Source: Vineibacter terrae | GTDB taxonomy: Bacteria > Pseudomonadota > Alphaproteobacteria > Reyranellales > Reyranellaceae | Assembly: GCF_008039615.1 (NCBI RefSeq) | Contig: NZ_VDUZ01000016.1 | Coordinates: 1 to 64,000, forward strand | Length of the DNA: 64,000 nt | Direction of reading: 5' to 3' | Shown: positions 20,600 to 29,276 of the stretch, one piece after another | Numbering within the stretch: position 1 is the first letter of the stretch | Layout of the letters: the number at the start of each line of letters is the position of its first letter | Position numbers and translations under genes: made by a program | Notes under the pieces: model-generated | The model's database searches: none | Told to the model about the DNA's origin: nothing | Seen by the model: only the letters and a program-made list of their open reading frames with translations

Positions 20600-21532
20600 A
20601 TGGCCATGGAGATCGTGCGGTTTGCCGGCCTGGAGCCGGGCCCGAAGCTGCTGGTGCTGGGTGCCGTGCACGGCAACGAAACCTGCGGCACCGAGGCGAT
20701 CCTGGCCACGATCGCCGATCGCCGCGACGGGCGGCTGGCGATCCAGCGTGGTCATGTCACCTTCGTGCCGGTCGCCAACCGAAAGGCCTACGACCAGGGG
20801 ACGCGTGAAGGCGATCGCAACCTCAACCGCGATCTGCGCGAATACATCCTGCCGCAATGCCACGAGGACCGGGCCGCCAACATCCTCTGCCCGCTGCTGC
20901 GCGAGCACGACGTGCTGCTCGACATCCACTCCTTCAGCGGCCCGGGCGAGGCCTTCGTGTTCGTCGGGCCGCCCGACAACAGCGGTCCGATCGAGCCTTT
21001 CCGCTTCGCGGCCGAGGAAGGCGCCTTCGCGTCGCGGCTGGGTCCGCCGCTGCTGATGCACGGCTTCCTGGCGGCGCATGCGCGCGCCCAGGAAGATCTG
21101 GTGCGGCGCGGGCTGGCGGGAAGCTCCTTGTCCAAGGGCGTCGGCATGACCGAGTACATGCGTCGCTTCGGGGGCTACGGCGTCACCATCGAATGCGGCC
21201 AGCACCGCGACAGCCGAGCGCCTGAAATGGCCCGCCAGGCGATCCTCAATGCGCTGGCGCATCTCGCGCTGATCGACGCGCCGCCACCGGTGGCTTGCGC
21301 GACGCAGGCGATCGAGGTCGTCGAGGCAGCCTATGCCCTGGCGCCGGACGATCGCCTGGAGCGGCCGTTCGTATCGGGCGACACAGTCATGGCGGGGCAG
21401 GTGATCGCGCGGCGCGGCAATGGCGAGGTGCTCACGGCGCCGCGCGACGGCTTCGTGGTCTTTCCCAATTCCAGGCCGACGCCGATGGTGGAGCTCTACT
21501 ATTTCGGCGTGAAGAGCACGCGCTTCGGCTGA
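20600..21532 (+). CDS. Succinylglutamate desuccinylase/aspartoacylase-family metallohydrolase
   Basis: A zinc carboxypeptidase-fold amidohydrolase of 310 residues. GAVHGNETCGTEA provides the first His/Glu zinc ligands, DRNLNRDL the substrate-binding Arg/Asn, LDIHSFSGPGEAFVF the third His, and VTIECGQH the catalytic Glu; a C-terminal beta domain follows (RPFVSGDTVMAGQVIARR). It would cleave an N-acyl amino acid; the actual acyl group is unknown. Several in-frame starts exist (20591 GTG, 20594, 20600, 20606); the AGGGAGGT at 20585-20592 favours 20600. Confidence 0.85.
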   Translation: MAMEIVRFAGLEPGPKLLVLGAVHGNETCGTEAILATIADRRDGRLAIQRGHVTFVPVANRKAYDQGTREGDRNLNRDLREYILPQCHEDRAANILCPLLREHDVLLDIHSFSGPGEAFVFVGPPDNSGPIEPFRFAAEEGAFASRLGPPLLMHGFLAAHARAQEDLVRRGLAGSSLSKGVGMTEYMRRFGGYGVTIECGQHRDSRAPEMARQAILNALAHLALIDAPPPVACATQAIEVVEAAYALAPDDRLERPFVSGDTVMAGQVIARRGNGEVLTAPRDGFVVFPNSRPTPMVELYYFGVKSTRFG

Positions 21533-21551
21533 GGCGCCGCGGCGGTCGTGG

Positions 21552-21956
21552 TCAGGCGGTGGTCCGCGCGGCCTTCTCGGTGATCCCCGACACGCCCTCG
21601 CGGCGCGCCAGCTCGGCCCAGACCTGGGTGGGCTTGACGCCCAGCGTCGCCCACAGGGCCAGCAGGTGGTAGAGCAGGTCGGCGCTTTCCAGGATCAGCT
21701 TGTCGGCATCGCCCTTGACGGCCTCGATCACCGCCTCGGTCGCTTCCTCGCCCAGCTTCTGCGCCAGCTTCTCCTGGCCGCGCGCCATCAGGCGGGCCGT
21801 GTACGACGTCCTCGGATCGGCACCCTTGCGGCTTTCGATCGTCGCGTAGAGCCGGTCAAGCATGTGCTGTGAGTCGTCGGCCACCAGCTCACGCTGGTTC
21901 TTTCCGGCGCGCTTCTTCGCTTTGACGACTTTCTTTTTCTGTCGGTGCTTGGCCAT
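21552..21956 (-). CDS. hisE: Phosphoribosyl-ATP pyrophosphatase
   Basis: HisE hydrolyses phosphoribosyl-ATP to phosphoribosyl-AMP, step two of histidine synthesis. After a lysine-rich leader (about 22 residues, unusual for the family) the fold follows: [31 protein letters not shown] and [13 protein letters not shown]. At 134 residues it is longer than the common 105-110, entirely because of the basic leader; a later start is possible. It lies 80 bases downstream of hisF and converges on the aspartoacylase-like gene. Confidence 0.93.
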   Translation of the reverse strand: MAKHRQKKKVVKAKKRAGKNQRELVADDSQHMLDRLYATIESRKGADPRTSYTARLMARGQEKLAQKLGEEATEAVIEAVKGDADKLILESADLLYHLLALWATLGVKPTQVWAELARREGVSGITEKAARTTA

Positions 21957-22036
21957 GGTCCGCTTGTCTGCGTCAGAGGGAGACGCGCCGGCCTTGGTGC
22001 CGATTCTGCGGTTGCTTCCCGAAAATCAACTCTACG

Positions 22037-22825
22037 CTACTTCTGTAATTTGTCTAAGAAGTTTGTATTCCCGCGCACCGGAACGCCGTGCTTCGCCAGG
22101 TGCGCCTTCGCCTCGGCGATGGTGAAGGTGCCGAAATGGAAGATCGACGCTGCCAGCACGGCGCTGGCGTGGCCTTGCACCACGCCGTCGACCAGGTGAT
22201 CGAGCGTGCCGACACCGCCGGACGCGATGACAGGCACCGGCACCGCATCGCTCACAGCCTGTGTCAGCTCCAGATCGAAGCCGGCCTTGGTGCCGTCGCG
22301 ATCCATCGATGTCAGCAGGATCTCGCCGGCGCCGCTGTCGGCCATGCGCCGGGCCCAGGCGACGGCGTCGAGGCCGGTCCCGCGGCGGCCGCCATGGGTG
22401 AAGACCTCCCATCGGTCCGGTCCAGTGCGCTTGGCGTCGATCGCCACTACGATGCACTGGTCGCCATATTTCTCGGCGGCGTCCTTCACGAACTCGGGCC
22501 GCGCCACGGCGGCTGAGTTGATCGACACCTTGTCGGCGCCGGCCAGCAGCAGCCGCCTTATGTCCTCGATCGTGCGCACGCCGCCGCCCACGGTCAGCGG
22601 CATGAAGCACTGCTCCGCCGTGCGGGCAACGACATCGTGGATGGTGTCGCGGTCTTCGTGGCTGGCGGTGATATCAAGGAATGTCAGCTCGTCGGCGCCG
22701 GCAGCGTCGTATACACGCGCCTGCTCGACCGGATCGCCGGCATCCACCAGGTCCACGAAGTTGACCCCCTTGACCACGCGGCCAGCATGCACGTCGAGGC
22801 AGGGAATGATGCGCACCTTCAGCAT
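22037..22825 (-). CDS. hisF: Imidazole glycerol phosphate synthase, cyclase subunit
   Basis: HisF, with HisH, converts PRFAR and glutamine-derived ammonia into imidazole glycerol phosphate and AICAR. The 262-residue TIM barrel starts [20 protein letters not shown] (catalytic Asp11), has [10 protein letters not shown] and the second catalytic Asp in [14 protein letters not shown], and ends with the phosphate-binding [12 protein letters not shown]. The ATG at 22825 fits the conserved N-terminus; the frame upstream is ignored. hisE follows. hisA, normally next to hisF, is 1.5 kb away, beyond an inverted sigma/anti-sigma pair. Confidence 0.96.
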   Translation of the reverse strand: MLKVRIIPCLDVHAGRVVKGVNFVDLVDAGDPVEQARVYDAAGADELTFLDITASHEDRDTIHDVVARTAEQCFMPLTVGGGVRTIEDIRRLLLAGADKVSINSAAVARPEFVKDAAEKYGDQCIVVAIDAKRTGPDRWEVFTHGGRRGTGLDAVAWARRMADSGAGEILLTSMDRDGTKAGFDLELTQAVSDAVPVPVIASGGVGTLDHLVDGVVQGHASAVLAASIFHFGTFTIAEAKAHLAKHGVPVRGNTNFLDKLQK

Positions 22826-23063
22826 GCTTGCGGTGCTATCCGGCCCGTGCCCGGGGCACAAGCGCTAACTCGACAACGCTACCTTCTGCCGCCCGCGCGT
22901 CACGGCTGTTGCATCCAAATGAGATCATTCGATCGTACTGGCATTGATGCACCCGAATCGCGTGCCCCAGGACATGGGACGGTGAATTGTCGGCCCGTGA
23001 AAGGAGCGTCATGATGCTGGCGTCGATCACCTGCCCGGCAGGTCGGAGATACGGCGCTGCCGG

Positions 23064-23624
23064 ATGGGCGCGGAACTGATGATGCAAGCCGGCGACCTGG
23101 ATATCGAGGAGGCGCTACGCCGCTGCGCCGGCGGCGATGACGCGGCGCTGCGTGCGATCTACGAGCGCGAAGCGCCGCGCATGATCGGGGTCGCCCAGCG
23201 GATCGTGCGCCGCCGGGCGCTGGCTGAAGAGGTTGTGCAGGATTCGTTTGTGCAGATATGGCGCCGGGCCGCCAGCTTCGATGCCGCCCGCGGTGCCGGC
23301 CGCACCTGGATCTATGCCATCGTGCGGCATCGCGCCATCAGCATCTTGCGCAACGAGAGCCGGCTCGAGCTCGATGCCGACGGCGACGCCGCGGCGGCTG
23401 CCGCTGAGGAGAACGCCGACGACGTTGTCACGAAACTGTCGGATTCCAGCAGCCTCCGCCGCTGCCTCGAGCATCTGGAGGAGCGGGCGCGCAAGCTGAT
23501 CGTGCTGACCTATGTGCACGGCCTCAGCCACGCGGAGCTGGCGGCACGCGAGGGCGTGCCCCTGGGCACCGTGAAATCCTGGATCAGGCGTGGCGCGCTG
23601 GCGCTTCGGGAGTGTCTGGGATGA
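23064..23624 (+). CDS. ECF-type RNA polymerase sigma factor
   Basis: A 186-residue extracytoplasmic-function sigma factor. Region 2 is visible as ALRAIYEREAPRMIGVAQRIV...AEEVVQDSFVQIWRRAASFD, and region 4 as LEERARKLIVLTYVHGLSHAELAAREGVPLGTVKSWIRRG. The start is uncertain between 23064 and the Met pair at 23079-23084. The gene overlaps its anti-sigma gene by ATGA, the usual coupling, and is probably autoregulated; the 238-base divergent gap to hisF should hold its promoter. It belongs to the group paired with RskA-type anti-sigma factors. Confidence 0.92.
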   Translation: MGAELMMQAGDLDIEEALRRCAGGDDAALRAIYEREAPRMIGVAQRIVRRRALAEEVVQDSFVQIWRRAASFDAARGAGRTWIYAIVRHRAISILRNESRLELDADGDAAAAAAEENADDVVTKLSDSSSLRRCLEHLEERARKLIVLTYVHGLSHAELAAREGVPLGTVKSWIRRGALALRECLG

Positions 23625-24343
23625 CCGCCGCCGACGATGACCGCGAAGCCCTGGCGGCTGAACATGTGTTGGGCTTGTTGAGTCCGGCCGACGCGGCGGC
23701 CGCCGAGCGCCGCATCGCCGGCGATGCGGCTTTCGCCGCTGCTGTCGCCGCCTGGCGCGCGCGGTTGGCCGACCTCGATCAGACCGCCGCGCCGCTTCCG
23801 GTCGGCGAGGCGCTATGGGCACGCATCCGTGCCGGCATCGCGCCGCCGGCGGAAGGCGTGCGCGCGTCTGCGTCGGCCGCGGAAACTAGACGTCTGTCAC
23901 ACTTGTGGAACAGCCTTGTCTTCTGGCGCGGCCTGGCAGGGGCGGCCATCGCCGCGGCGGCGGCCTTGCTGGTGACAATCGGGTTGGCGCCGGCGCCCCA
24001 GGATCAACCGGCCTTCGTTGCCGTGCTGACCACGGATCAAGGCCGGCCCGGCGCCGTCATGCATGCCTATGCCGACGGGCGTGTGACTTTGATCCCGCTG
24101 GAGATCGCACCCATACCGCGGGGCCGCTCGCTTCAGCTTTGGTCCATCTCGACCGCTGCGCCGTCGCCGGTTGCGATCGGGCTCATGGACCAGGTGCGCA
24201 CCATCCGGCTCGATCTGGGCAATCTCTCGCCCGCCCAGCTGCGTCAGCGCTTCGCTGTTTCTCTCGAGCCGGCCGGCGGTTCGCCCACCGGCCTGCCGAC
24301 GGGCCCGGTCGTGATGCAGGGGCAGATGACGCCGGCGAACTGA
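23621..24343 (+). CDS. RskA-type transmembrane anti-sigma factor
   Basis: The 240-residue protein has an N-terminal anti-sigma helix set (AAEHVLGLLSPADAAAAERRIAGD...WRARLADLD), one membrane helix (GLAGAAIAAAAALLVTIGLA, about 105-124), and a periplasmic RskA domain with FVAVLTTDQGRPGAVMHAYADG and PRGRSLQLWSI. It would hold the cognate sigma factor inactive until an envelope signal triggers release. Its ATG overlaps the sigma stop codon, so the pair is translationally coupled. The inducing signal is unknown. Confidence 0.9.
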   Translation: MTAADDDREALAAEHVLGLLSPADAAAAERRIAGDAAFAAAVAAWRARLADLDQTAAPLPVGEALWARIRAGIAPPAEGVRASASAAETRRLSHLWNSLVFWRGLAGAAIAAAAALLVTIGLAPAPQDQPAFVAVLTTDQGRPGAVMHAYADGRVTLIPLEIAPIPRGRSLQLWSISTAAPSPVAIGLMDQVRTIRLDLGNLSPAQLRQRFAVSLEPAGGSPTGLPTGPVVMQGQMTPAN

Positions 24344-24373
24344 GCGCCGTGGCCATCGTCGCGATCGGAAGCC

Positions 24374-25102
24374 TCAGGCCTTCATCACCTTCAGCGCTTC
24401 CGTGAGCCCGATGCGGCCATCATAGAGCGCCCGGCCGGCCACGACGCCGACGATTCCCGCCTTCTCGTGCTGCTTCAGCTCGCGCAGGTCGTCCAGCGTG
24501 GCGACGCCGCCGGACGCGATCACCGGCGTCGTCAGGTGCAGCGCCAGCGTGACCGTCTGGTCGACATTGACGCCGCCCATGGCGCCGTCGCGGTTGATGT
24601 CGGTGTAGATGATGGCCGACACCCCGGCGTCCTCGAACTTCAGCGCCAGGTCGAGCGCCTTGACCGTCGATTGCTTGGTCCAGCCGTCGACGGCGACCAG
24701 CCCCTCGCGGGCGTCGATGCCCACGGCGATGCGCCCGGGCCATTGGCGGCAGGCATCCTTGACCAGTCCGGGATCCTGCACCGCGACTGTGCCGAGGATC
24801 ACGCGGCGCACGCCGGCCTCGAGCCACAGCGCCACCGTCTCGATGCTGCGGATGCCGCCACCCAGCTGCACCGGCAGGTCGCCGACGGCCTCGAGGATCG
24901 ACACCACCGCGGCGCGGTTGACGGGGCGGCCTTCCACGGCGCCGTTGAGGTCGACCAGGTGCAGCCATTCACAGCCGGCATCGACGAAGCGCTTGGCCTG
25001 ATCCGCCGGCGCGACGTCGAAGATCGTCGCCTTCTGCATGTCACCGCGCAGCAGGCGCACGCATTTGCCATCCTTCAGGTCGATGGCGGGAAACAGGATC
25101 AT
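24374..25102 (-). CDS. hisA: Phosphoribosylformimino-AICAR-phosphate isomerase
   Basis: HisA isomerises ProFAR to PRFAR, the step before HisF. The 242-residue TIM barrel starts MILFPAIDLKDGKCVRLLRG (catalytic Asp8), has LQLGGGIRS-type phosphate-binding residues (VQLGGGIRSIETV), the second catalytic Asp in IIYTDINRDGAMGG, and IASGGVATLDDL. The ATG at 25102 is fixed by this N-terminus. It is on the same strand as hisF and hisE but separated from them by the convergent sigma/anti-sigma genes. Confidence 0.96.
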   Translation of the reverse strand: MILFPAIDLKDGKCVRLLRGDMQKATIFDVAPADQAKRFVDAGCEWLHLVDLNGAVEGRPVNRAAVVSILEAVGDLPVQLGGGIRSIETVALWLEAGVRRVILGTVAVQDPGLVKDACRQWPGRIAVGIDAREGLVAVDGWTKQSTVKALDLALKFEDAGVSAIIYTDINRDGAMGGVNVDQTVTLALHLTTPVIASGGVATLDDLRELKQHEKAGIVGVVAGRALYDGRIGLTEALKVMKA

Positions 25103-25206
25103 GGAACGTGGCCATCCGGGAGCCGTCGGACGTGACGGCGGGCCGGTGTTAGCGGAAGCGGGCGGGTTTGCAAAGCCGGACGTGGCCGGACGCCGCGCGC
25201 GGTTCG

Positions 25207-26388
25207 TCAGGCCAGCGCCCGCCGCGCCGCCTGGAGGGCATCCACGAAGCGGTCGAGCTCGTCCTCGGTATTGTAGATATGCACCGAGGCGCGGATCACG
25301 TCCTCCAGCCCGCGGCCGTCCATATCCAGCCGCGAGGAGAACTTGGTCGAGATCGAGACGTTGATGGAGCGTTCGCGCAGCGCGGCGCGGATCGCCTCGT
25401 GCCGCCCTTCCTTGAGCGCGAAGGTGACGATCCCGCATTTCACCGCGCCCAGGTCGGTCAGCACGACGCCCGGCACGCGGGCGAGGCGTTCGCGCAGGGC
25501 GCCGCCCAGGGCCTGCACACGTCCCCAGATCGCGTCCAGCCCCAGCGCCGTGGCCTGGTCCACCGCGGCGGCCAGCCCCAGGATGCCGCCGTAGTAGCGT
25601 TCCCAGTTCTCGAACCGGCGGGCATCGGCGCGCACCTCGTAGACGGTGGCACCGGTCCAGCGCGCCGCGTGGTTGTCGAGGAACACCGGCTCCAGGTGCG
25701 CCGTCGTCTCGCGCCGGGCGTAGAGGAAGCCGGTGCCGCGCGGCCCGCGCAGGTACTTGCGGCCGGTGGCCGACAGGAAGTCGCAGCCGATCGCGTCGAC
25801 ATCGACCGGCATCTGGCCCACAGACTGGCAGGCATCCAGCAGGTAGGGCACGCCGGCGGCGCGTGCCACCTTGCCGACCTCGGCGGCCGGGTTCACCAGG
25901 CCGCCCTGCGTCGGCACGTGGCTGATCGAGATCAGCTTGGCGCGCTTGTCGATCCGGTCGGCGAGCGCCTGCACGTCGATCTGGCCCTGCGCATCGTCTG
26001 GCACCGGCACGATCTCGGCGCCCGTCCTGCGTGCCACCTGCAAATAGGAGATGTAGTTCGAGGAGTACTCGCTGCGGCAGGTCAGGATGCGATCGCCCGG
26101 CGCGAAGTCGAGCGAGTAGAACGCCATGCCCCATGCCCGGGTGGCGTTCTCTATAAAGGCGATCTCGTCCGGCCGCGCGCCGATCAGCCTCGCAGTCGAC
26201 GGATAGAACGCCTCGATACGCTCATGCGCCTGGTCCGCCGCCTCGTAGCCGCCGATCTCGGCTTCCAGCCGCAGGTGATCGAGGGTCGCATCCAGGGTGC
26301 GCCGTGTCGGCAGGCTGGAGCCGGCGTTGTTCAGATGGTTGACGACGGCGCAACCGGGAGTCTCGTCGCGCAGGCGGGTGATATCCAT
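25207..26388 (-). CDS. Class V aminotransferase (cysteine desulfurase-like)
   Basis: A 393-residue PLP enzyme of the aminotransferase V fold. It has HLNNAGSSLPT near the start, FIENATRAWGMAF (cofactor phosphate binding), ISHVPTQGGLVNPAAEVG, the cofactor Asp in YLLDACQSVGQMPVDV, and the Schiff-base lysine in LSATGRKYLRGPRGTGFLY. No active-site Cys loop of the IscS type is evident, so a desulfurase role is not supported; it could be an isopenicillin-N epimerase-like, ergothioneine-type or other lyase. The ATG at 26388 is preferred to 26436 because the conserved fold starts just after it. Confidence 0.87.
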   Translation of the reverse strand: MDITRLRDETPGCAVVNHLNNAGSSLPTRRTLDATLDHLRLEAEIGGYEAADQAHERIEAFYPSTARLIGARPDEIAFIENATRAWGMAFYSLDFAPGDRILTCRSEYSSNYISYLQVARRTGAEIVPVPDDAQGQIDVQALADRIDKRAKLISISHVPTQGGLVNPAAEVGKVARAAGVPYLLDACQSVGQMPVDVDAIGCDFLSATGRKYLRGPRGTGFLYARRETTAHLEPVFLDNHAARWTGATVYEVRADARRFENWERYYGGILGLAAAVDQATALGLDAIWGRVQALGGALRERLARVPGVVLTDLGAVKCGIVTFALKEGRHEAIRAALRERSINVSISTKFSSRLDMDGRGLEDVIRASVHIYNTEDELDRFVDALQAARRALA

Positions 26389-26707
26389 CACGTTGCTCGG
26401 GGAGGCGTGGTGCAAGAGGGCGGCACCGTAGAACATGTCCGCCCCCGATGCGATCGCGGCGTGGTCAGGCGTGGCCCCGCAGGCCGGCGCGCGGCCATGA
26501 AGACGGCCAGCAGGACCATCAGCGCGCCGCCGGCCTGCAGCAGCAGGAGCGCGCTGTCCGTGGAAGGGCAGAGGTCACTGTCATCCCGAGCGTCAGCGAG
26601 GGATCTCCCGCAATGGCGCACCGTGCGCTTTGCCGCAGGAGATCCCTCGCTGCGCTCGGGATGACAGATGTATCGCCGACCGGAGATTCCAGGGCTGGCA
26701 GGGCGAC
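26389..26707. other. Intergenic stretch with a dispersed-type palindrome
   Basis: These 319 bases between the aminotransferase and the carboxymuconolactone decarboxylase-like gene hold no supported gene. The short open frames lack ribosome-binding sites and conserved motifs. The notable content is the inverted repeat at 26579-26666. Confidence 0.5.
26579..26666. repeat. Inverted repeat, dispersed-palindrome type
   Basis: Left arm TGTCATCCCGAGCG...CAGCGAGGGATCTCC and right arm GGAGATCCCTCGCTGCGCTCGGGATGACA are near-perfect complements around a loop of about 30 bases. Arms containing this CATCCCGAGC/AGCGAGGGATC text are often found dispersed in proteobacterial genomes (recollection, not searched). 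It could fold as a large hairpin in RNA. Confidence 0.75.
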
Positions 26708-27115
26708 CTACAGCTTGCCCTGCTCCTTCAGCACCTCCTCCGCGGTGCGCAGGGCATCGATGGCGGCCGGGAAGCCGCAATAGGCGATGGCGTGGGTGAA
26801 GATCTCGCTGATCTCCTCGGCGGTGCAGCCGTTGTTGAGGGCACCGACCAGATGGATGCGAAGCTCATGCGGTCGGTTGAGCGCGCACAGCATGGCGATG
26901 GTGATCATGCTGCGCTGCTTGCGGTCCAGCGTGCCGCGCGTCCACAGCGTGGCGTAGGCGAATTCCTCGCTGAGGCGGCGCGCCTGGCCGTTGAACGGCG
27001 TGGTGCCGGCGTCGCGCTTCTCCAGGTAGGGCGCGCCCAGCACCTCGCGCAGCACCGCGCGGCCAGCCTCGCGCAACGTGTCATGGGCGGTCGTGAGCGT
27101 GGGTTCGGTCGTCAT
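26708..27115 (-). CDS. Carboxymuconolactone decarboxylase family protein (PcaC-like)
   Basis: The 135-residue protein is a single CMD domain: ALREAG-like leader, FNGQARRLSEEFAYATLWTRGTLDRKQRSM, then LNRPHELRIHLVGALNNGCTAEEISEIFTHAIAYCGFPAAIDAL. The length and GCTAEEI.E...H...Y.G.P.A pattern are those of 4-carboxymuconolactone decarboxylase, which acts in the beta-ketoadipate pathway; it lacks the CxxC pair of AhpD. No pca genes are adjacent, although a PcaF-type thiolase lies 7 kb away, so the exact substrate is open. Divergent from the YgjP-like gene by 45 bases. Confidence 0.82.
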   Translation of the reverse strand: MTTEPTLTTAHDTLREAGRAVLREVLGAPYLEKRDAGTTPFNGQARRLSEEFAYATLWTRGTLDRKQRSMITIAMLCALNRPHELRIHLVGALNNGCTAEEISEIFTHAIAYCGFPAAIDALRTAEEVLKEQGKL

Positions 27116-27160
27116 GTTATCCTCATTTGATCCGGTCTGAAGGCACCTTACTGTAGCCCA

Positions 27161-28159
27161 ATGTCGAGTCGGCGCATCGATCCCCTCAGCGTCCAGCCGC
27201 CAGCCGACCTGTTCGGCAACGGTCCGTCACCATCGGCGAAGGATCCGCAAGGGCTGACCTTCACTGAAGGCGGCCGACGGCTGGAGGTGCAGTTCCAGCG
27301 CAGCGCGCGCGCCCGGTGCACAGGGATGTACGTGGATCCGCTGGCGAAGACCGTCACGGTCGTGGCGCCGGTGCTGGAGCCGATGGCGGCGGTCGAGCGT
27401 TTCGTACGGCGCAAGCTCGCGTGGGCGCTGGCGGCGCGGGAGGGCTTGGCGACCAGCCGCGCCACGGACGCGGTCGACATCGCCCATGCCGGCGAGACGC
27501 TGACCGTCGCCTACGAGCCCAGCGCCCGGGCACGCCGTGTAGCGCTGCGCGTCGATGCCCGCACCGGGCACGTGAAGCTGGTCGTGCCGCCGCGCATGTC
27601 CCGCGAGCAGGCTCTCGAGTTCGCTCAGCAGAACGCTGCCTGGATTGCGACGCGGCTGAAGCGCCGCCAGCCGCCGGTGCCGTTCGCCGATGGCGCCGTC
27701 ATCCCGCTGTTCGACGTGCCGCATCGCATCCGCCATCGATCCGATGCCCGCGGCACCGTCTGGATCGAGAACGGCGAGATCCATGTCGCCGGCGGCGTGG
27801 AGCACATGTCGCGTCGGGTCGGCGACTGGCTCACGGCAAGGCTGCGCGAGCACCTGCAGCCGCTGGTGCGCGAGAAGGCGGCGCGCATCGAGCGGCCGGC
27901 CAGCCCCTTCAGCTTGCGCGATACCGCCACCCAATGGGGGAGCTGCAGCAAGTCGGGTGCCCTTTGCTTCTCGCTGCGGCTGGCGTTCGCGCCGTCCGAC
28001 GTGGTCGACTATGTCGTGGCGCACGAGATCGCCCATCTCGTCCACCACAACCACAGCGCCCGCTTCTGGGCGCTGGCGGCGAAGCTCACGGCCGGCGATC
28101 TTGCCGCCTGCAAGGCGTGGCTGCGCCACCACGGCCAGTCGGTGATGCGCTACGGCTGA
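27161..28159 (+). CDS. YgjP/SprT-like zinc metalloprotein with duplicated N-terminal module
   Basis: The C-terminal part (about 225-332) is a YgjP-like metal domain: WGSCSKSGALCFSLRL, then HEIAHLVHHNHSARFW with zinc ligands H288, H292 and probably H298. Relatives are usually about 230-250 residues; this one has 332. The excess is an N-terminal copy of the beta module: residues 41-92 and 114-166 align on LxVxF/Y, SARAR, VD, VxVVxP and W positions. Only one copy is expected in the family. YgjP proteins have been described as putative proteases or as nucleotide hydrolases; the activity here is unknown. Confidence 0.85.
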   Translation: MSSRRIDPLSVQPPADLFGNGPSPSAKDPQGLTFTEGGRRLEVQFQRSARARCTGMYVDPLAKTVTVVAPVLEPMAAVERFVRRKLAWALAAREGLATSRATDAVDIAHAGETLTVAYEPSARARRVALRVDARTGHVKLVVPPRMSREQALEFAQQNAAWIATRLKRRQPPVPFADGAVIPLFDVPHRIRHRSDARGTVWIENGEIHVAGGVEHMSRRVGDWLTARLREHLQPLVREKAARIERPASPFSLRDTATQWGSCSKSGALCFSLRLAFAPSDVVDYVVAHEIAHLVHHNHSARFWALAAKLTAGDLAACKAWLRHHGQSVMRYG

Positions 28160-28190
28160 GCGCCGGCGGCGGCCGGGCTGATGGCACCGC

Positions 28191-29276
28191 TCAGCGCGGC
28201 GGAGCGGTCGTCGCCGAAGCCGTGCCCGGGCCCATGAACAGGGCCACGATGTCGCCGATGCCGCGCTGCCGGCCGGTGTCGACACGTACCGTCGCCGTCA
28301 TGCCGGCGCGCAGCACCGGCTCGCCCTGGTGCGGCGCCAGGCGCAGCTTCACCGGCAGGCGCTGGACCACCTTGACCCAGTTTCCCGAGGCATTCTGCGG
28401 CGGCAGCACCGCGAACTCGCCGCCTGTCGCCGGGCTCAGGCTCTCGACGACCGCCTGCCACGTGACATCCGGGTAGATGTCGAGCACGACGGTGGCCGGC
28501 TGCCCGACCCGCACATGGGTGAGCTGTGTCTCCTTGAAGTTCGCCTCGACCCACGGCCGGTTGTCGGCGACCACGACGAACAGGGGCGTCGCCGCCCGGA
28601 TCTGCTCGCCGGGCTGGACCCGGACATTGATCGCGACGCCGGACACAGGTGCCCTCACGGTCGTGCGGGCGTGATCGAGCGCCACGCGATCGCGTGCCGC
28701 CTGCTTCTCGCGCACCAGCGGATGCTGTTCGGCCTCGAGCTTGGGATCGCCGTTCAGCGTGGTGAGCACGCGATACAGGCGCTCGCGCACGACATTGACC
28801 CGATCGCTGGCGGCGACCGCCTCGTTCTCCGCTTCCTCCCGCTTGCTGGTCGAGACGACGCCGCGTGTCGCCAGCTCGGCCTGGCGCGCCGCCTGGCGGG
28901 CGAAATGCGCCGCCCGCGACTCGGCCTCGGCAAGCTCGCTCACGACCTCGCGCCATGTCGCGCGCAGCGTCTCGACCTGGGTGCGGGCCGCGTCGAGCTC
29001 GGCCTCGGCCCGCTCGAGCGCCAGTCGGAACGGCTCGGGGTCGATCGTGAGCAGCACATCGCCCATCGCGACGCGGGCGTGGTCCCGTACCCGGACCTCG
29101 GCGACACGGCCCGCCACCTCCGGCGCGATCTGCACGATGTCGGCTTTGACGTAGGCGTTCTCGGTGCTGATGTAGCGTCCGCCGCTGAGCCAGACACCCA
29201 CCGCGGCCGCCAGCACCAGCAGCGGCACGCCGATCAGCAGAAGCGGACGCAGCCGCAGGCGCCGGCCCCGGATCAT
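28191..29276 (-). CDS. HlyD/EmrA-family membrane fusion protein
   Basis: A 361-residue periplasmic adaptor: one N-terminal helix (LLLIGVPLLVLAAAVGVWL), then STENAYVKADIVQIAPEVAGRVAEV, the EmrA-type lipoyl half-motif, a coiled-coil hairpin (about 90-200), and the second lipoyl half TVRAPVSGVAINVRVQPGEQI, then the beta-barrel region. It would link an inner-membrane MFS pump to an outer-membrane channel. The start at 29276 overlaps the marR stop by 4 nt. The MFS partner is divergent next door. Confidence 0.93.
   Translation of the reverse strand: MIRGRRLRLRPLLLIGVPLLVLAAAVGVWLSGGRYISTENAYVKADIVQIAPEVAGRVAEVRVRDHARVAMGDVLLTIDPEPFRLALERAEAELDAARTQVETLRATWREVVSELAEAESRAAHFARQAARQAELATRGVVSTSKREEAENEAVAASDRVNVVRERLYRVLTTLNGDPKLEAEQHPLVREKQAARDRVALDHARTTVRAPVSGVAINVRVQPGEQIRAATPLFVVVADNRPWVEANFKETQLTHVRVGQPATVVLDIYPDVTWQAVVESLSPATGGEFAVLPPQNASGNWVKVVQRLPVKLRLAPHQGEPVLRAGMTATVRVDTGRQRGIGDIVALFMGPGTASATTAPPR

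Noticed and set aside
25207-26388. Class V aminotransferase as the cysteine desulfurase of a Suf/Isc set
   Set aside because: No Suf or Isc genes are nearby and the active-site Cys loop typical of IscS/SufS is not evident.
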